Assembly: GCA_964625575.1 (NCBI GenBank)
Contig: CAZVBQ010000006.1
Span: 72,349-136,348, forward strand
Reading direction: 5' to 3'
Length of the DNA stretch: 64,000 nucleotides
DNA from: UTCHB3 sp964625575
Lineage (GTDB): Bacteria; Bacteroidota; Ignavibacteria; Ignavibacteriales; Ignavibacteriaceae
The position numbers and the translations under genes are program-made. The notes beneath the pieces were generated by a model. It ran no database searches. It saw nothing but the letters and a program-made list of their open reading frames with translations, and was not told the origin of the DNA. Of the stretch, positions 53,064-61,922 are shown one piece after another (position 1 is the first letter of the stretch; every line of letters starts with the position of its first letter).

Positions 53064-53870
53064 TTACTTTTTCCTGTACCATGAAGAAGGGAGCACCATT
53101 GTGGGGTCGGGGGTGCAATCTTCATCGAGCGGGTGCGGGAAAGTGGTGGCAAATGAGGTGGCCTCCGCGCGGTCTTTTCTGTAGAAGGTAAATTCAAGGG
53201 CTTTTGGCACTTCGATTCCCATACGTTTTTCTGTTCCGCAGCAGTTGTTTGGATGGATATGGACGATGTGAAAGTCCATCATCAGTTTGTCAAATATTGT
53301 TTTGCTGAGGTTGAAAAAATCGAGGCTGAACAGCTTCTGGAGCTCATGAAATTCTACTGTTATTATCCTGAACCTTCTGAGGAGCCATTGTGGCATGCTG
53401 AACAAGACCAGAAATTCGGCGAATTCAATATCCATTTGAAGGATTGAATCACCCTCTTTCCCCGCCATCGAGTTGTTGAACCACGTTTCCATCGAGATGG
53501 TGTTATCAGTGTCGAGAGGTCCGATAAACTTCTTTATAAAATGGAATTTATCGTGTCTGGTGGCGGGTCCCTCAACGGTACCGTCCGCCATATAAACATC
53601 CATCCCGAGGTTGGCGCACTCGAGTTCAAAATTGCTCAACAGCCCCACTCCGGGTGAGAAGCAAGCGGTCAGTCCTTCGAGATCATCAGGAATCAGATAT
53701 CCACCGTCACCCTTACCTCCCATTCGTATCAGTTTCGATCCCGTTTCGACGGGGTGTAACGATCTGATGAACTCTTTCAGTTGATCCGGTTCGGTACCTT
53801 TTTCAAGGCTCCACGCCATTTCACCAAATCTTTTTATCAGGATGTCTCTAACGGTTTCTCTGAGGGGCAT
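53064..53870 (-). CDS. FkbM-like methyltransferase-fold protein
   Basis: 268 residues. IRMGGKGDGGYLIPDDLEGL, followed by ACFSPGVGLLSNFELECANL, resembles the SAM-binding region of FkbM-type methyltransferases, with a Gly-rich loop and an acidic strand end. ILQMDIEFAEFLVLFSMP carries the D-x-E element expected near the SAM pocket. The C-terminal part HIHPNNCC could hold a metal or catalytic His. It is 118 bp upstream of the wzz start in the minus direction and may act on the glycan. Family membership is an inference. Confidence 0.6.
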   Translation of the reverse strand: MPLRETVRDILIKRFGEMAWSLEKGTEPDQLKEFIRSLHPVETGSKLIRMGGKGDGGYLIPDDLEGLTACFSPGVGLLSNFELECANLGMDVYMADGTVEGPATRHDKFHFIKKFIGPLDTDNTISMETWFNNSMAGKEGDSILQMDIEFAEFLVLFSMPQWLLRRFRIITVEFHELQKLFSLDFFNLSKTIFDKLMMDFHIVHIHPNNCCGTEKRMGIEVPKALEFTFYRKDRAEATSFATTFPHPLDEDCTPDPTMVLPSSWYRKK

Positions 53871-54112
53871 AAAGTGCTTGCTTTTTAGTGTACAGGTATA
53901 TAATTCAGATCGAATAAAGTCGCGACGCGCTTTCGCGGTCGATCGATTTATTTGTAGAAAAAATTAGAATTTAGAACGCAATTTACACTAATTAATAAAA
54001 TTACCGGGTGGCAATCTCTCTCCCGTGAATCGCATGGGTGTTTTACGGGATATGAAAAATACCTATTTTAGCCGGGTTATTTTAAGATTAAGTTTCAAGT
54101 TACGCGAGCAGC

Positions 54113-55558
54113 ATGAAGAAATTAATATTGGTTGTACCGGTTCTGGTGCTCTTTTTTACTGCGTGCAACAACCTTCCGGTTGAACCGGTTGCTCTGATGA
54201 AGCCGGTTCCGTTTGATTCATTGCCATCTCCCGAAATAGAGCCGGTGTATCCGCTTCCACCGGGCACAATTCAGGATTGGCAGGAATCGGAACTGGTGAT
54301 GTTCATTCATTTTGGAATGAACACCTTTGTTGACAGTGGTTTCGGAACCGGAACTGAGCCTCCGACCCAGTTCGATCCCCCAGCCATAAATGTGAAGCAA
54401 TGGGTTTCGGTCGCAAAGGAAGCCGGATTCAAATACCTGATCCTGACCGCGAAGCACCACGACGGTTTCTGCCTGTGGCCCTCGAAATATACCGGCTACA
54501 CAATAGCCCGAAGCAATTACAAGGGTGGAAATGGTGACGTGGTGAAAGAGTTTGCCGATGAATGTCACGCGCAGGGGGTAAAGTTCGGGTTTTATCTATC
54601 GATCTGGGATATGAATGCTTCCACGTATGGCACGCCCGCGTATAATGATTACTACGTGAACCAGATGATTGAGCTGTGCACCGGCTATGGTGAAGTCGGT
54701 GAGATCTGGCTTGACGGCTTTCTGGGATACGATCCAGTGATCACCCACCCGCAATTCGACTGGCTCAGGTTCGCGCAGGTATCAAAAATTTACCAGCCGA
54801 AATCGCTTATGGCGATTATGGGTCCCGATATCAGATGGGTGGGGAACGAGGATGGTCTGGGTTCGGAAACCGACTGGTCGTTCACATGGACCCACATGTC
54901 GCACCACGGGATCGGAAACGTTCTGGTATGGTGGCCCACTGAGTGTGACGTATCGATAAGGCCCTCATGGTTTTATCTTCCGCACCAGGATCCTCAGGTT
55001 AAAACCGCTGAACAGTTGGTCGACCTCTACATGAAATCGGTGGGGAGGAACAGCAACCTGCTGCTGAACGTGCCACCAATGAGAAACGGCAATTTCAATG
55101 ATATCGATATGAACAGTCTCCGGGGATTCAGAATGATCCTTGATGAGATGTTCCGCCTTGATCTATTCAAAGGGGCAAAGGTAACCGCGACCAACACACG
55201 AAAGAACGATACTCTTTGGAGCGCTTCGCGCGTTACTGACGGAAACAAGGAGACTTTTTGGGTCCCTGAAAAGGAGATCACCAAGGCCACTTTAACGGTG
55301 GAGCCAGAAAAACCTGTGATGGTGAATATTTTCAGGTTGGAAGAAGCGATCAAGTATGGCCAAAGGGTGAGTAGTTTCGACATCGAAGGTTTGGTTAACG
55401 GCGTCTGGCAGAAACTTACAGGTGGTACAACCATTGGGAGATCGCGAATACTGAAACTTGACTCACCCATAGAGGTTGAAAAAGTAAGATTAGTAATTAA
55501 AGACGCGCGTGGTGCCCCCGCCATCAGAACTTTCAGCGCGTTTTACTACAATAAATAA
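54113..55558 (+). CDS. Alpha-L-fucosidase (GH29) lipoprotein
   Basis: 481 residues. Lipobox FFTACN, Cys18. The GH29 barrel has ELVMFIHFGMNTF (substrate His), YLILTAKHHDGFCLWPS, and the nucleophile Asp201 in GEIWLDGF; this Trp-x-Asp-Gly motif is the GH29 nucleophile site. VGRNSNLLLNVPPMRNG ends the barrel. Residues about 345-481 form an F5/8-C-like beta-sandwich, with KYGQRVSSFDIEGLVNG and DARGAPAIRTFSAFYYN. It removes alpha-L-fucose from glycans at the cell surface or periplasm. A second copy follows 16 bp downstream. Confidence 0.93.
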   Translation: MKKLILVVPVLVLFFTACNNLPVEPVALMKPVPFDSLPSPEIEPVYPLPPGTIQDWQESELVMFIHFGMNTFVDSGFGTGTEPPTQFDPPAINVKQWVSVAKEAGFKYLILTAKHHDGFCLWPSKYTGYTIARSNYKGGNGDVVKEFADECHAQGVKFGFYLSIWDMNASTYGTPAYNDYYVNQMIELCTGYGEVGEIWLDGFLGYDPVITHPQFDWLRFAQVSKIYQPKSLMAIMGPDIRWVGNEDGLGSETDWSFTWTHMSHHGIGNVLVWWPTECDVSIRPSWFYLPHQDPQVKTAEQLVDLYMKSVGRNSNLLLNVPPMRNGNFNDIDMNSLRGFRMILDEMFRLDLFKGAKVTATNTRKNDTLWSASRVTDGNKETFWVPEKEITKATLTVEPEKPVMVNIFRLEEAIKYGQRVSSFDIEGLVNGVWQKLTGGTTIGRSRILKLDSPIEVEKVRLVIKDARGAPAIRTFSAFYYNK

Positions 55559-55574
55559 CCGGATATGTGACAAT

Positions 55575-57044
55575 ATGTACCCGATTTGGGCTCACCGGAT
55601 AATATGGATGTTCTCCCTTGTCATGCTACCGGTTCTCATTTCGGGGTGTGATGACACACCCGTTTCTCCCGGTGAATCCCGGTCGGACGGGTTCCCACTG
55701 AACATCACTGCCTCACCGGCTATCGAAAATGTTGAGCCGGTACCATCGAATGCCCAAATAGAATGGCAGGATGCCGAGCTTGTAATGTTCATTCATTTTG
55801 GTATGAACACTTTTACCGGCAGGGAAGTTGGCGACGGCACAGAGAACCCTGCACTGTTTAACCCCGGAGGTCTGGATGTCAAGCAGTGGGTCACAGTTGC
55901 CCGTGAAGCCGGATTCAAATATCTGGTTCTTACCGCCAAACATCATGATGGCTTCTGCCTTTGGCCTTCTGCCTTGACGGGGCACTCGGTGAAGAACAGC
56001 CCCTGGAAAGGGGGCCGGGGAGACGTGGTGAAAGAGTTCGCGGATGAGTGCCGGGCACAGGGGGTGAAATTCGGCTACTACCTTTCGGTTCTCGACGAAA
56101 ATTCCCCTCTATATGGCACCCCGGATTATGACAGGTTTTACAAAGGTCAAACCTCTGAACTTTGCACAAATTATGGCGATGTGGGGGAGATCTGGCTCGA
56201 CGGTTACCTTGGCCGAAACCCGGCGATCACCCACTCACAGTTTGACTGGCTGGGGTTCGCCCGTCTCACAAAACAGCTCCAGCCCAAATCGGTAATGGCT
56301 ATCATGGGGCCCGATATCAGATGGGCGGGTAACGAAGCCGGAATAGCTTCTGAAACAGAATGGTCTTTCACCTGGGCGCATCCCGCCCACCACGGATTTG
56401 GCGATGTTGAGGTCTGGTGGCCCACTGAATGTGATGTATCGATAAGACCGTCATGGTTTTACCGTGACTACGAGGATGAAAGTGTGAAATCGCCCGAAAA
56501 ACTCGTTGAGCTGTATTTGAAATCTGTGGGAAGGAACAGCAATCTTTTATTGAATGTGCCACCCACGATGGAAGGGAAATTCCATCAGAACGATGTAGCG
56601 AGTCTTAGGGGATTCAGGAATTTATTGAACGAAATGTTCAGGAACGATCTGTTGCTTTACTGTTCTGCATCTGCCTCAAGCGCAAGGGGAGGGAATCTTT
56701 CATGGGCGCCTTCAAACGCCGTAGATGGTAACCGGAATACATTCTGGGCCGCGGATAGCGGTGTCCGGAGCGCGGAGCTGACAGTCGAGCTTAAAAAGCC
56801 TTCGGTGGTGAACTACTTCCGGGTGGAGGAGGCGATCCGTTACGGGCAGCGGGTCAATTCGTTCGAGATCAGGGGATTGATCAACGGCTCGTGGGTCTAT
56901 CTCACCGGTGGCACCACAATAGGGCGCTCGAGGATATTAAAAACCGTAATGCCCATTGAAGTAAACGCGGTGAAGCTAATAATAAAAGACGCGAGGGGAG
57001 CCCCCGCGATAAGGACTTTCAGCGCATTCCACTATGAAGATTGA
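55575..57044 (+). CDS. Alpha-L-fucosidase (GH29) lipoprotein, tandem paralogue
   Basis: 489 residues from the ATG at 55575; an in-frame start at 55509 lies inside the previous gene. Lipobox VLISGC. GH29 barrel: ELVMFIHFGMNTF, YLVLTAKHHDGFCLWPS, nucleophile Asp in GEIWLDGYLG, and VGRNSNLLLNVPPTMEG, then a C-terminal F5/8-C-like domain ending DARGAPAIRTFSAFHYED. Strikingly similar in order and motif to the upstream gene, so it arose by tandem duplication. Together they probably trim fucose from self or environmental glycans. It ends 6 bp from a convergent gene. Confidence 0.93.
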   Translation: MYPIWAHRIIWMFSLVMLPVLISGCDDTPVSPGESRSDGFPLNITASPAIENVEPVPSNAQIEWQDAELVMFIHFGMNTFTGREVGDGTENPALFNPGGLDVKQWVTVAREAGFKYLVLTAKHHDGFCLWPSALTGHSVKNSPWKGGRGDVVKEFADECRAQGVKFGYYLSVLDENSPLYGTPDYDRFYKGQTSELCTNYGDVGEIWLDGYLGRNPAITHSQFDWLGFARLTKQLQPKSVMAIMGPDIRWAGNEAGIASETEWSFTWAHPAHHGFGDVEVWWPTECDVSIRPSWFYRDYEDESVKSPEKLVELYLKSVGRNSNLLLNVPPTMEGKFHQNDVASLRGFRNLLNEMFRNDLLLYCSASASSARGGNLSWAPSNAVDGNRNTFWAADSGVRSAELTVELKKPSVVNYFRVEEAIRYGQRVNSFEIRGLINGSWVYLTGGTTIGRSRILKTVMPIEVNAVKLIIKDARGAPAIRTFSAFHYED

Positions 57045-57050
57045 GGCTGT

Positions 57051-58199
57051 TTACCCCAGGATATCTTCCAGGGCTTCAATGACGTCCTCTACATCCTGAT
57101 CGGTGAGTTTAGCCGAGAAGGGGATCGAGAGGGTGCGCTCTGAAATGAAGTCGGTGTTTGGGAAATCGCCGATCTTGTATCCATATTCCTGCTGGTAGAA
57201 CGGGTGCCAGTTCAGACCAAGGTAGTGGACTCCTGTACCGATCTTCCTTTTATGCAGTTCGGTTATCAACTGATCGCGGGTGACGTTGGTTTTTTTGTCG
57301 TCAACGAGGATAATATAGAGGTGCAGCCCGTGTTTCGCGTCGGAGTCCATCGGGGCAGGGAGAATCAGCGGGAGGTGTTTCAACCGCTCGTTGTAAGTGT
57401 TCCAGATCTCTTCGCGTCTTTTATGGAGGCGGTCAACTTTTCTAAGCTGGTGAATTCCGAGTGAAGCCTGGAGATCGGTCATGTTGTACTTGAATCCGGG
57501 GAAGACCACCTGATAGTGTTTATACCCGTCATCTGAAAATCTTTTCCACGCGTCCTTGCTCATCCCGTGAAGGGCGTAGATCTTAAGTCTGTTGGCAATT
57601 GCCTCGTTATTCGTGACTATCATGCCTCCCTCTGAGGTGGTGAGGTTCTTGGTCACATAGAAGCTGTAGCTCGAAATATCCTCGTAACAACCGATCCTCT
57701 TCCCTTTGAACTCGGTCTCAATGGCGTGCGCGGCATCGTTGATTATGTGAATGCCGTACTCGTGGGAGATCTGGTAAAGTTGATCCATATCGACGGCCCT
57801 GCCGGCGAAATGAACGGGGATGATAGCTTTGGTTCTGGCGGTTATTTTGCGTCTGAGGTCATCGAAGCAGATCGTCATTGTTTCGCGGTCAACGTCAACA
57901 AAAACGGGTTTCGCTCCGGAGTGGATCACGGCATTGGCAGTGGCGGCAAAAGTGAGGGCGGGAACCAGCACTTCGTCACCTTCTTTAATCCCGAGGGCGA
58001 CAACACTAAGATGGAGCCCTGCGGTGCAGCTCGCCACGGCGATGGCATATTTGGCACCGACATATTCTTTAAATTCTTCTTCAAATTGGGCTACTTTGGG
58101 ACCGGTGCCGATCCAGCCCGATTTAAGGGTTGCAACAACTTCGTCGATCTCTTCCTGTTCAATAACGGGACTGCCAAATACCAGGTAGTTTTCTCTCAT
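57051..58199 (-). CDS. DegT/DnrJ/EryC1/StrS sugar aminotransferase
   Basis: 382 residues. PLP fold-type I enzyme that transaminates keto-sugar nucleotides. GSPVIEQEEIDEVVATLKSG, GTGPKVAQFEEEF, the ALTFAATANAVIHSGAKPVF segment, the cofactor Asp in INDAAHAIET, and the Schiff-base Lys184 in SFYVTKNLTTSEGG are all present. The enzyme makes amino-deoxy sugars for surface glycan. It lies at the 3' end of the DprE-like pair, separated by 92 bp. Confidence 0.9.
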   Translation of the reverse strand: MRENYLVFGSPVIEQEEIDEVVATLKSGWIGTGPKVAQFEEEFKEYVGAKYAIAVASCTAGLHLSVVALGIKEGDEVLVPALTFAATANAVIHSGAKPVFVDVDRETMTICFDDLRRKITARTKAIIPVHFAGRAVDMDQLYQISHEYGIHIINDAAHAIETEFKGKRIGCYEDISSYSFYVTKNLTTSEGGMIVTNNEAIANRLKIYALHGMSKDAWKRFSDDGYKHYQVVFPGFKYNMTDLQASLGIHQLRKVDRLHKRREEIWNTYNERLKHLPLILPAPMDSDAKHGLHLYIILVDDKKTNVTRDQLITELHKRKIGTGVHYLGLNWHPFYQQEYGYKIGDFPNTDFISERTLSIPFSAKLTDQDVEDVIEALEDILG

Positions 58200-58291
58200 T
58201 TCTTTCAGACTTCAGCGGATTTTTTCAGATTAAAAACCAAAGATAACAAATTCGGGTCACTCAAATTAACCCAAAGGGGTTACCGGGTTTC

Positions 58292-59023
58292 TCAGAAATC
58301 CAGTTTTTGGAATATTTTCTCGGGCAGCACTTTCATTACCATCATGATCAGCCTCCAGAAGGGGGGCGTGTAGATCACCGGTTTTCGTTTCCTGAACGAG
58401 TCAAAGATGTGACGGGCAACATTATCCGGTTCTGCCGTCAAGATGTCCGGGGTTTCGATTCCATCGAGCATTTTGGTGCGCACGAAGCCGGGTTGAACCG
58501 ACATTATGAAGACCCCTTTGCCGTACATCCGCTGCCTTAAACCGGAAAGGAAGGCAGTGAACCCCGCCTTGGCGGAACCGTAAAAATAGTTCTTTTTTCT
58601 TCCTCGTTCACCCGCCACGCTTGAGATTCCGATGATTGAGCCCGTGCCTTTTGTCTCGAAGTGGTTGGCAACCTCGCTCAGTATGCTGACAACGCCGGTA
58701 TAGTTCGTATCCATGATAAGCCGGGCGTAAGAAGGGTCATGTTCAGCCTGCGCCTGGGTGCCGAGCAGTCCGGCGGCGGAGATCACCACATCCGGTTTGG
58801 GATCGAGACCGTTGAAAAACCCCGGGTGGGTTTCGTACTGCAACACATCGAGAAAGAGTGGAACGGCGGTGATGCCGTATCTGATCTCAAGGTCGGCGGC
58901 GGTTTTCTTAAGATCTTCCGTGTTTCTCCCGGCGAGGTAAAGGTTATATTTTGCCGAAGCGAAGCGGGCGGCAAGCGCTTTTGCAATGTCGCTTCCGGCG
59001 CCGGTAATGAGACAATAGTTCAT
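58292..59023 (-). CDS. SDR-family reductase, DprE2-like
   Basis: 243 residues. Rossmann motif CLITGAGSDIAKALA, NAG-type SAAGLLG, catalytic Ser in IIGISSVAGERG, and Tyr-x-x-x-Lys in YFYGSAKAGF. The TGAGSDI glycine motif and its overlap of 4 bp with a DprE1-like oxidase gene suggest the 2-keto reductase of decaprenylphosphoryl-ribofuranose epimerisation, as in mycobacteria. The donor and product here are unknown. Confidence 0.8.
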   Translation of the reverse strand: MNYCLITGAGSDIAKALAARFASAKYNLYLAGRNTEDLKKTAADLEIRYGITAVPLFLDVLQYETHPGFFNGLDPKPDVVISAAGLLGTQAQAEHDPSYARLIMDTNYTGVVSILSEVANHFETKGTGSIIGISSVAGERGRKKNYFYGSAKAGFTAFLSGLRQRMYGKGVFIMSVQPGFVRTKMLDGIETPDILTAEPDNVARHIFDSFRKRKPVIYTPPFWRLIMMVMKVLPEKIFQKLDF

Positions 59024-60354
59024 GTAAGTCCGAGTCTTTTTGACTGAGTGGATGAGAAAAGGTTCGCGGGGTCGTACTTCCTTTTAATGGCAAGGAAGGA
59101 GTCGAGGTTTGGATATCCGGGCGCGAATTTTTCAGGTTTTAGCCGGGAATCCTTTGTAAAATAGAATCTGCCGTCATACTTAAGCACGATATCATCGAGC
59201 TTGTTGAGGAATTTCATCAGCCCCGGCATTATAGGGAAATCGAGCGCGAGGGTGTAGCCTTCCATCGGGAAGGAGATGAGAGACTCCTGTTTACCGAAAA
59301 GTTTCAGCACCGCGAGGAACGAACCGCGCCCCTCTTTGGCGATGGCCTGCAGTAATTCCGTCATTCCTTCGTGACTTTTTTCAAGGGGCAGTACGAACTG
59401 ATACTGAAGGAAGCCCTTTTTGCCGTAGATTCGGTTCCAGTTGCCTATCGCGTCGAGCGGATAGAAGAAGGGGTCGATATGTACGGGACCGTCCCCCTTC
59501 ATTTTGTTCGTGGTGTAATAAAGTCCGTTGAACAATCTCACCGTCAGTGAATTGAGTGAGCCCGGGGGGAAGTCGAATGGTACGTCGAGCAGCCCCTTGC
59601 CATGGTAGAAGAGGGGGTTTCCGCCAAACGGGGTATCCGCGATCTCATCTTTCGGGGCATGTTCGCCAAGGTAGAGAATAGATTTACCGAGGTTCGAGCC
59701 CCGCGCGAGGCAGTCGATCCACGCGACGGAATAGGTTACATCATTCGACTGATCGAAAAGTGACATAACCTGTTCAAGGTTTTCAGCCGGTTTAATATTC
59801 TGTGATATGAACGATGTTTCGATCTTTTTCAGTTTGAATTCCGCCTCGAGGATCACTCCTGTAAGCCCCATACCGCCAATTGTGGCGAGGAAGAGATCGC
59901 CAAGAACTTCACGGGTGCAGGTCACCACTTCGCCGGAGGCAAGGAGTATTTTCATCCGGGTCACGTGATTGCCGAAGCTTCCTTCCTTGTGGTGGTTTTT
60001 GCCGTGCACGTCTGAGGCGATCGCGCCGCCGACCGTAATAAATTTGGTGCCGGGAGTTACAGGAAGAAACCACCCACGGGGCACGAATACACGAAGTATG
60101 TCAGCGAATGAGACGCCGGCTTCGCAGGAAAGCACACCCGTGACGGGATCGAACGAGATGAACCGGTTGAAAGGAATTGAAGAGAGGACTCTTTCGCCAA
60201 GGGAACTGTCGCCGTAGCTCCTGCCCAGTCCACGCGTGATCAGTGAACGGGAGGAGAGCACCACTTCCCGCGCGCGCTCTTCACTGTAAAGCTCGACAAG
60301 TTCGGCCTCGACCTTGGGGAACCTTCCCCAGTTCGTGAGTGGGGCTTTAATCAT
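59020..60354 (-). CDS. FAD-linked oxidase, DprE1-like
   Basis: 444 residues from the ATG at 60354; an earlier GTG/ATG-type start at 60435 would add 27 residues of no known pattern. FAD-binding type 4 fold: the SRSLITRGLGRSYGDSSLGE diphosphate-contact region, TVGGAIASDVHGKNHHKEGS FAD loop, and FGNHVTRMKILL. The C-terminal ALO-like part has FLQYQFVLPLEKSHEGM and FYFTKDSRLKPEKFAPGYPN. DprE1 oxidises the 2-OH of polyprenyl-phospho-ribofuranose. A 4-bp overlap couples it to the DprE2-like reductase. Presumed donor for arabinofuranose or a related sugar. Confidence 0.82.
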   Translation of the reverse strand: MIKAPLTNWGRFPKVEAELVELYSEERAREVVLSSRSLITRGLGRSYGDSSLGERVLSSIPFNRFISFDPVTGVLSCEAGVSFADILRVFVPRGWFLPVTPGTKFITVGGAIASDVHGKNHHKEGSFGNHVTRMKILLASGEVVTCTREVLGDLFLATIGGMGLTGVILEAEFKLKKIETSFISQNIKPAENLEQVMSLFDQSNDVTYSVAWIDCLARGSNLGKSILYLGEHAPKDEIADTPFGGNPLFYHGKGLLDVPFDFPPGSLNSLTVRLFNGLYYTTNKMKGDGPVHIDPFFYPLDAIGNWNRIYGKKGFLQYQFVLPLEKSHEGMTELLQAIAKEGRGSFLAVLKLFGKQESLISFPMEGYTLALDFPIMPGLMKFLNKLDDIVLKYDGRFYFTKDSRLKPEKFAPGYPNLDSFLAIKRKYDPANLFSSTQSKRLGLT

Positions 60355-60562
60355 TTTGGACGAAAGAATTTCGGGGACGCATAAGCAAATATATAAAATT
60401 GCCCGCAGATTTGGAAAAAGACTGCCGCTCACCACTTAGGTGAATACCGGGCAGGTGGTTTCCATAATTTTTGAAGTTACATTCTATAACAAAATGGAAC
60501 CTCAAATATATGGTTAAGGCAATCGTCAGAACGCTTGATCCGGAGTCCGGTGCCGATTCAAG

Positions 60563-61684
60563 TTACCTTCCCCTGTACTGAAGCCACCGGCTGAAGAAAA
60601 CATCCGAGACGTAATATTTGCCGTCTTCCTCATAAATTGAGTCGCGGCGGAGGAGGGATTGCATTGTAGTACGTACCGAGCTGGCGCTTCCGAGGTCGTT
60701 TTTCCGAAGGAATTCGGCGGAGTAGATTCCGGTGGCACCATCTTCACGCGCGATCGCCTGAAGCAGATCCCATTGCAGATGAGTGTAGAAATTTACGTAA
60801 TCATTTATCAATGATTCAGCCTCGCGCAGCACTTCCCTCTTCGCGTCCGTGATCTCCTTCTCACCAATTTCTTCCGCGTTTGCAGAATAAAGCCTGTTGA
60901 AGAAGCGCTGAACATAATAAGTGTGGTTGCGGCACCAGTCGATGGCGTCATTTATCACCGGGGCAGCCAAGGTAACCCCTTTTCCGGCGAAGTGGTGTTG
61001 AATGAACTTTGTATAGGTCTCCGTGTCGATCTTGTTCAGTTTCAGAAGGTCCGCGCTCTGGTAGAAAGGCCGGTTTGCTGAGGCAAACATCGATACCAAA
61101 AGGTGATTGATGCTTCCGGAAAAAATAAACCGGGCGTTGGGGCAACTCTGCATCATTGCCCGGAGAAGTGCCTCAATGTTCCCTTCGGGATATTTGCTGA
61201 CCTGCTGGAACTCATCAATAGCGATCACCACCTCTTTTTTCTGCGCGGCGATATGCTCGAAAATCATTTTGAGTGAGAGTTCCGACTCCCGGGGGCTCTT
61301 CAGATCAAGCTGAAGTGTCGGCATTCCCGAAAATGGATCGATCGAGAGCATTACCCGCAGATTGGAGAGAACCTTTGCCGCCTTTTCCAGCATTGAAGTG
61401 GAATCGGTGGTCAGGGAGCTGAAAACAGCATCAGCGAACGCGAGGGTAAATCCTGTGATGTCGCGGGTGTGATAAATATCGAAGTACACGGTAAGAACGT
61501 CATTCCGGCATTTTAGTTTGTCAAAGACGTGATGGATGAGTTGAGTCTTTCCAAGTCTTCGGATAGAGAAAAGCACGGTGTTCCTTCCGTTCTCAACGGC
61601 TGAAAGCAGGGCTTCGGTCTCTCTTTCCCGGTCGCAAAAATATTCCGGTCCCGCGTACCCGGTAATGATGAACGGGTTGTACAT
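60563..61684 (-). CDS. STAND-like AAA ATPase (ATPase_2 domain)
   Basis: 373 residues. FCDRERETEALLSAVENGRN, Walker A FSIRRLGKTQLI (Gly-Lys-Thr), Walker B VVIAIDEFQQV and sensor RFIFSGSINHLL follow the PF01637 pattern. Residues about 220-373 contain winged-helix elements (GATGIYSAEFLRKNDLGSAS, VRTTMQSLLRRDSIYEEDGK). No enzyme domain is fused. A pair of TTACGTAA palindromes stands 37-53 bp upstream of the start, and the wHTH/nucleotidyltransferase pair is divergent. Function unknown; could be a regulatory or defence ATPase. Confidence 0.75.
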   Translation of the reverse strand: MYNPFIITGYAGPEYFCDRERETEALLSAVENGRNTVLFSIRRLGKTQLIHHVFDKLKCRNDVLTVYFDIYHTRDITGFTLAFADAVFSSLTTDSTSMLEKAAKVLSNLRVMLSIDPFSGMPTLQLDLKSPRESELSLKMIFEHIAAQKKEVVIAIDEFQQVSKYPEGNIEALLRAMMQSCPNARFIFSGSINHLLVSMFASANRPFYQSADLLKLNKIDTETYTKFIQHHFAGKGVTLAAPVINDAIDWCRNHTYYVQRFFNRLYSANAEEIGEKEITDAKREVLREAESLINDYVNFYTHLQWDLLQAIAREDGATGIYSAEFLRKNDLGSASSVRTTMQSLLRRDSIYEEDGKYYVSDVFFSRWLQYRGR

Positions 61685-61720
61685 TGCGTAAAAACTTTCT
61701 AAATAATTGTGTAAAAAACG

Positions 61721-61737
61721 TTACGTAATTTACGTAA
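61721..61737. promoter_or_regulatory. Double TTACGTAA palindrome, candidate operator
   Basis: Two perfect 8-bp palindromes, TTACGTAA at 61721-61728 and 61730-61737, separated by one base, with a partial third (ACGTTACG) on the left. It lies between the divergent ATPase and wHTH genes, 37 bp from the ATPase start. Confidence 0.55.
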
Positions 61738-61922
61738 TGGGAGTAGGGATGTCAAGTGGGGAATTATGGATTCCCTGGTGCCCGCCTATTTATGGAAGTA
61801 TTGATGCGGGAATTATACATTCGAGAGGTTAGAACAAGAAGAAATACAATACTCTAAGATATTTGTATATAATATATTATCACTATATTTGCATAATATC
61901 ATTCTTAATGTTAGTGTGCAAA

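Noticed and set aside
61863..61922. Earlier start for the wHTH gene at 61863
   Set aside because: The added residues are Tyr/Ile-rich, lie over promoter-like AT sequence and have no ribosome-binding site.
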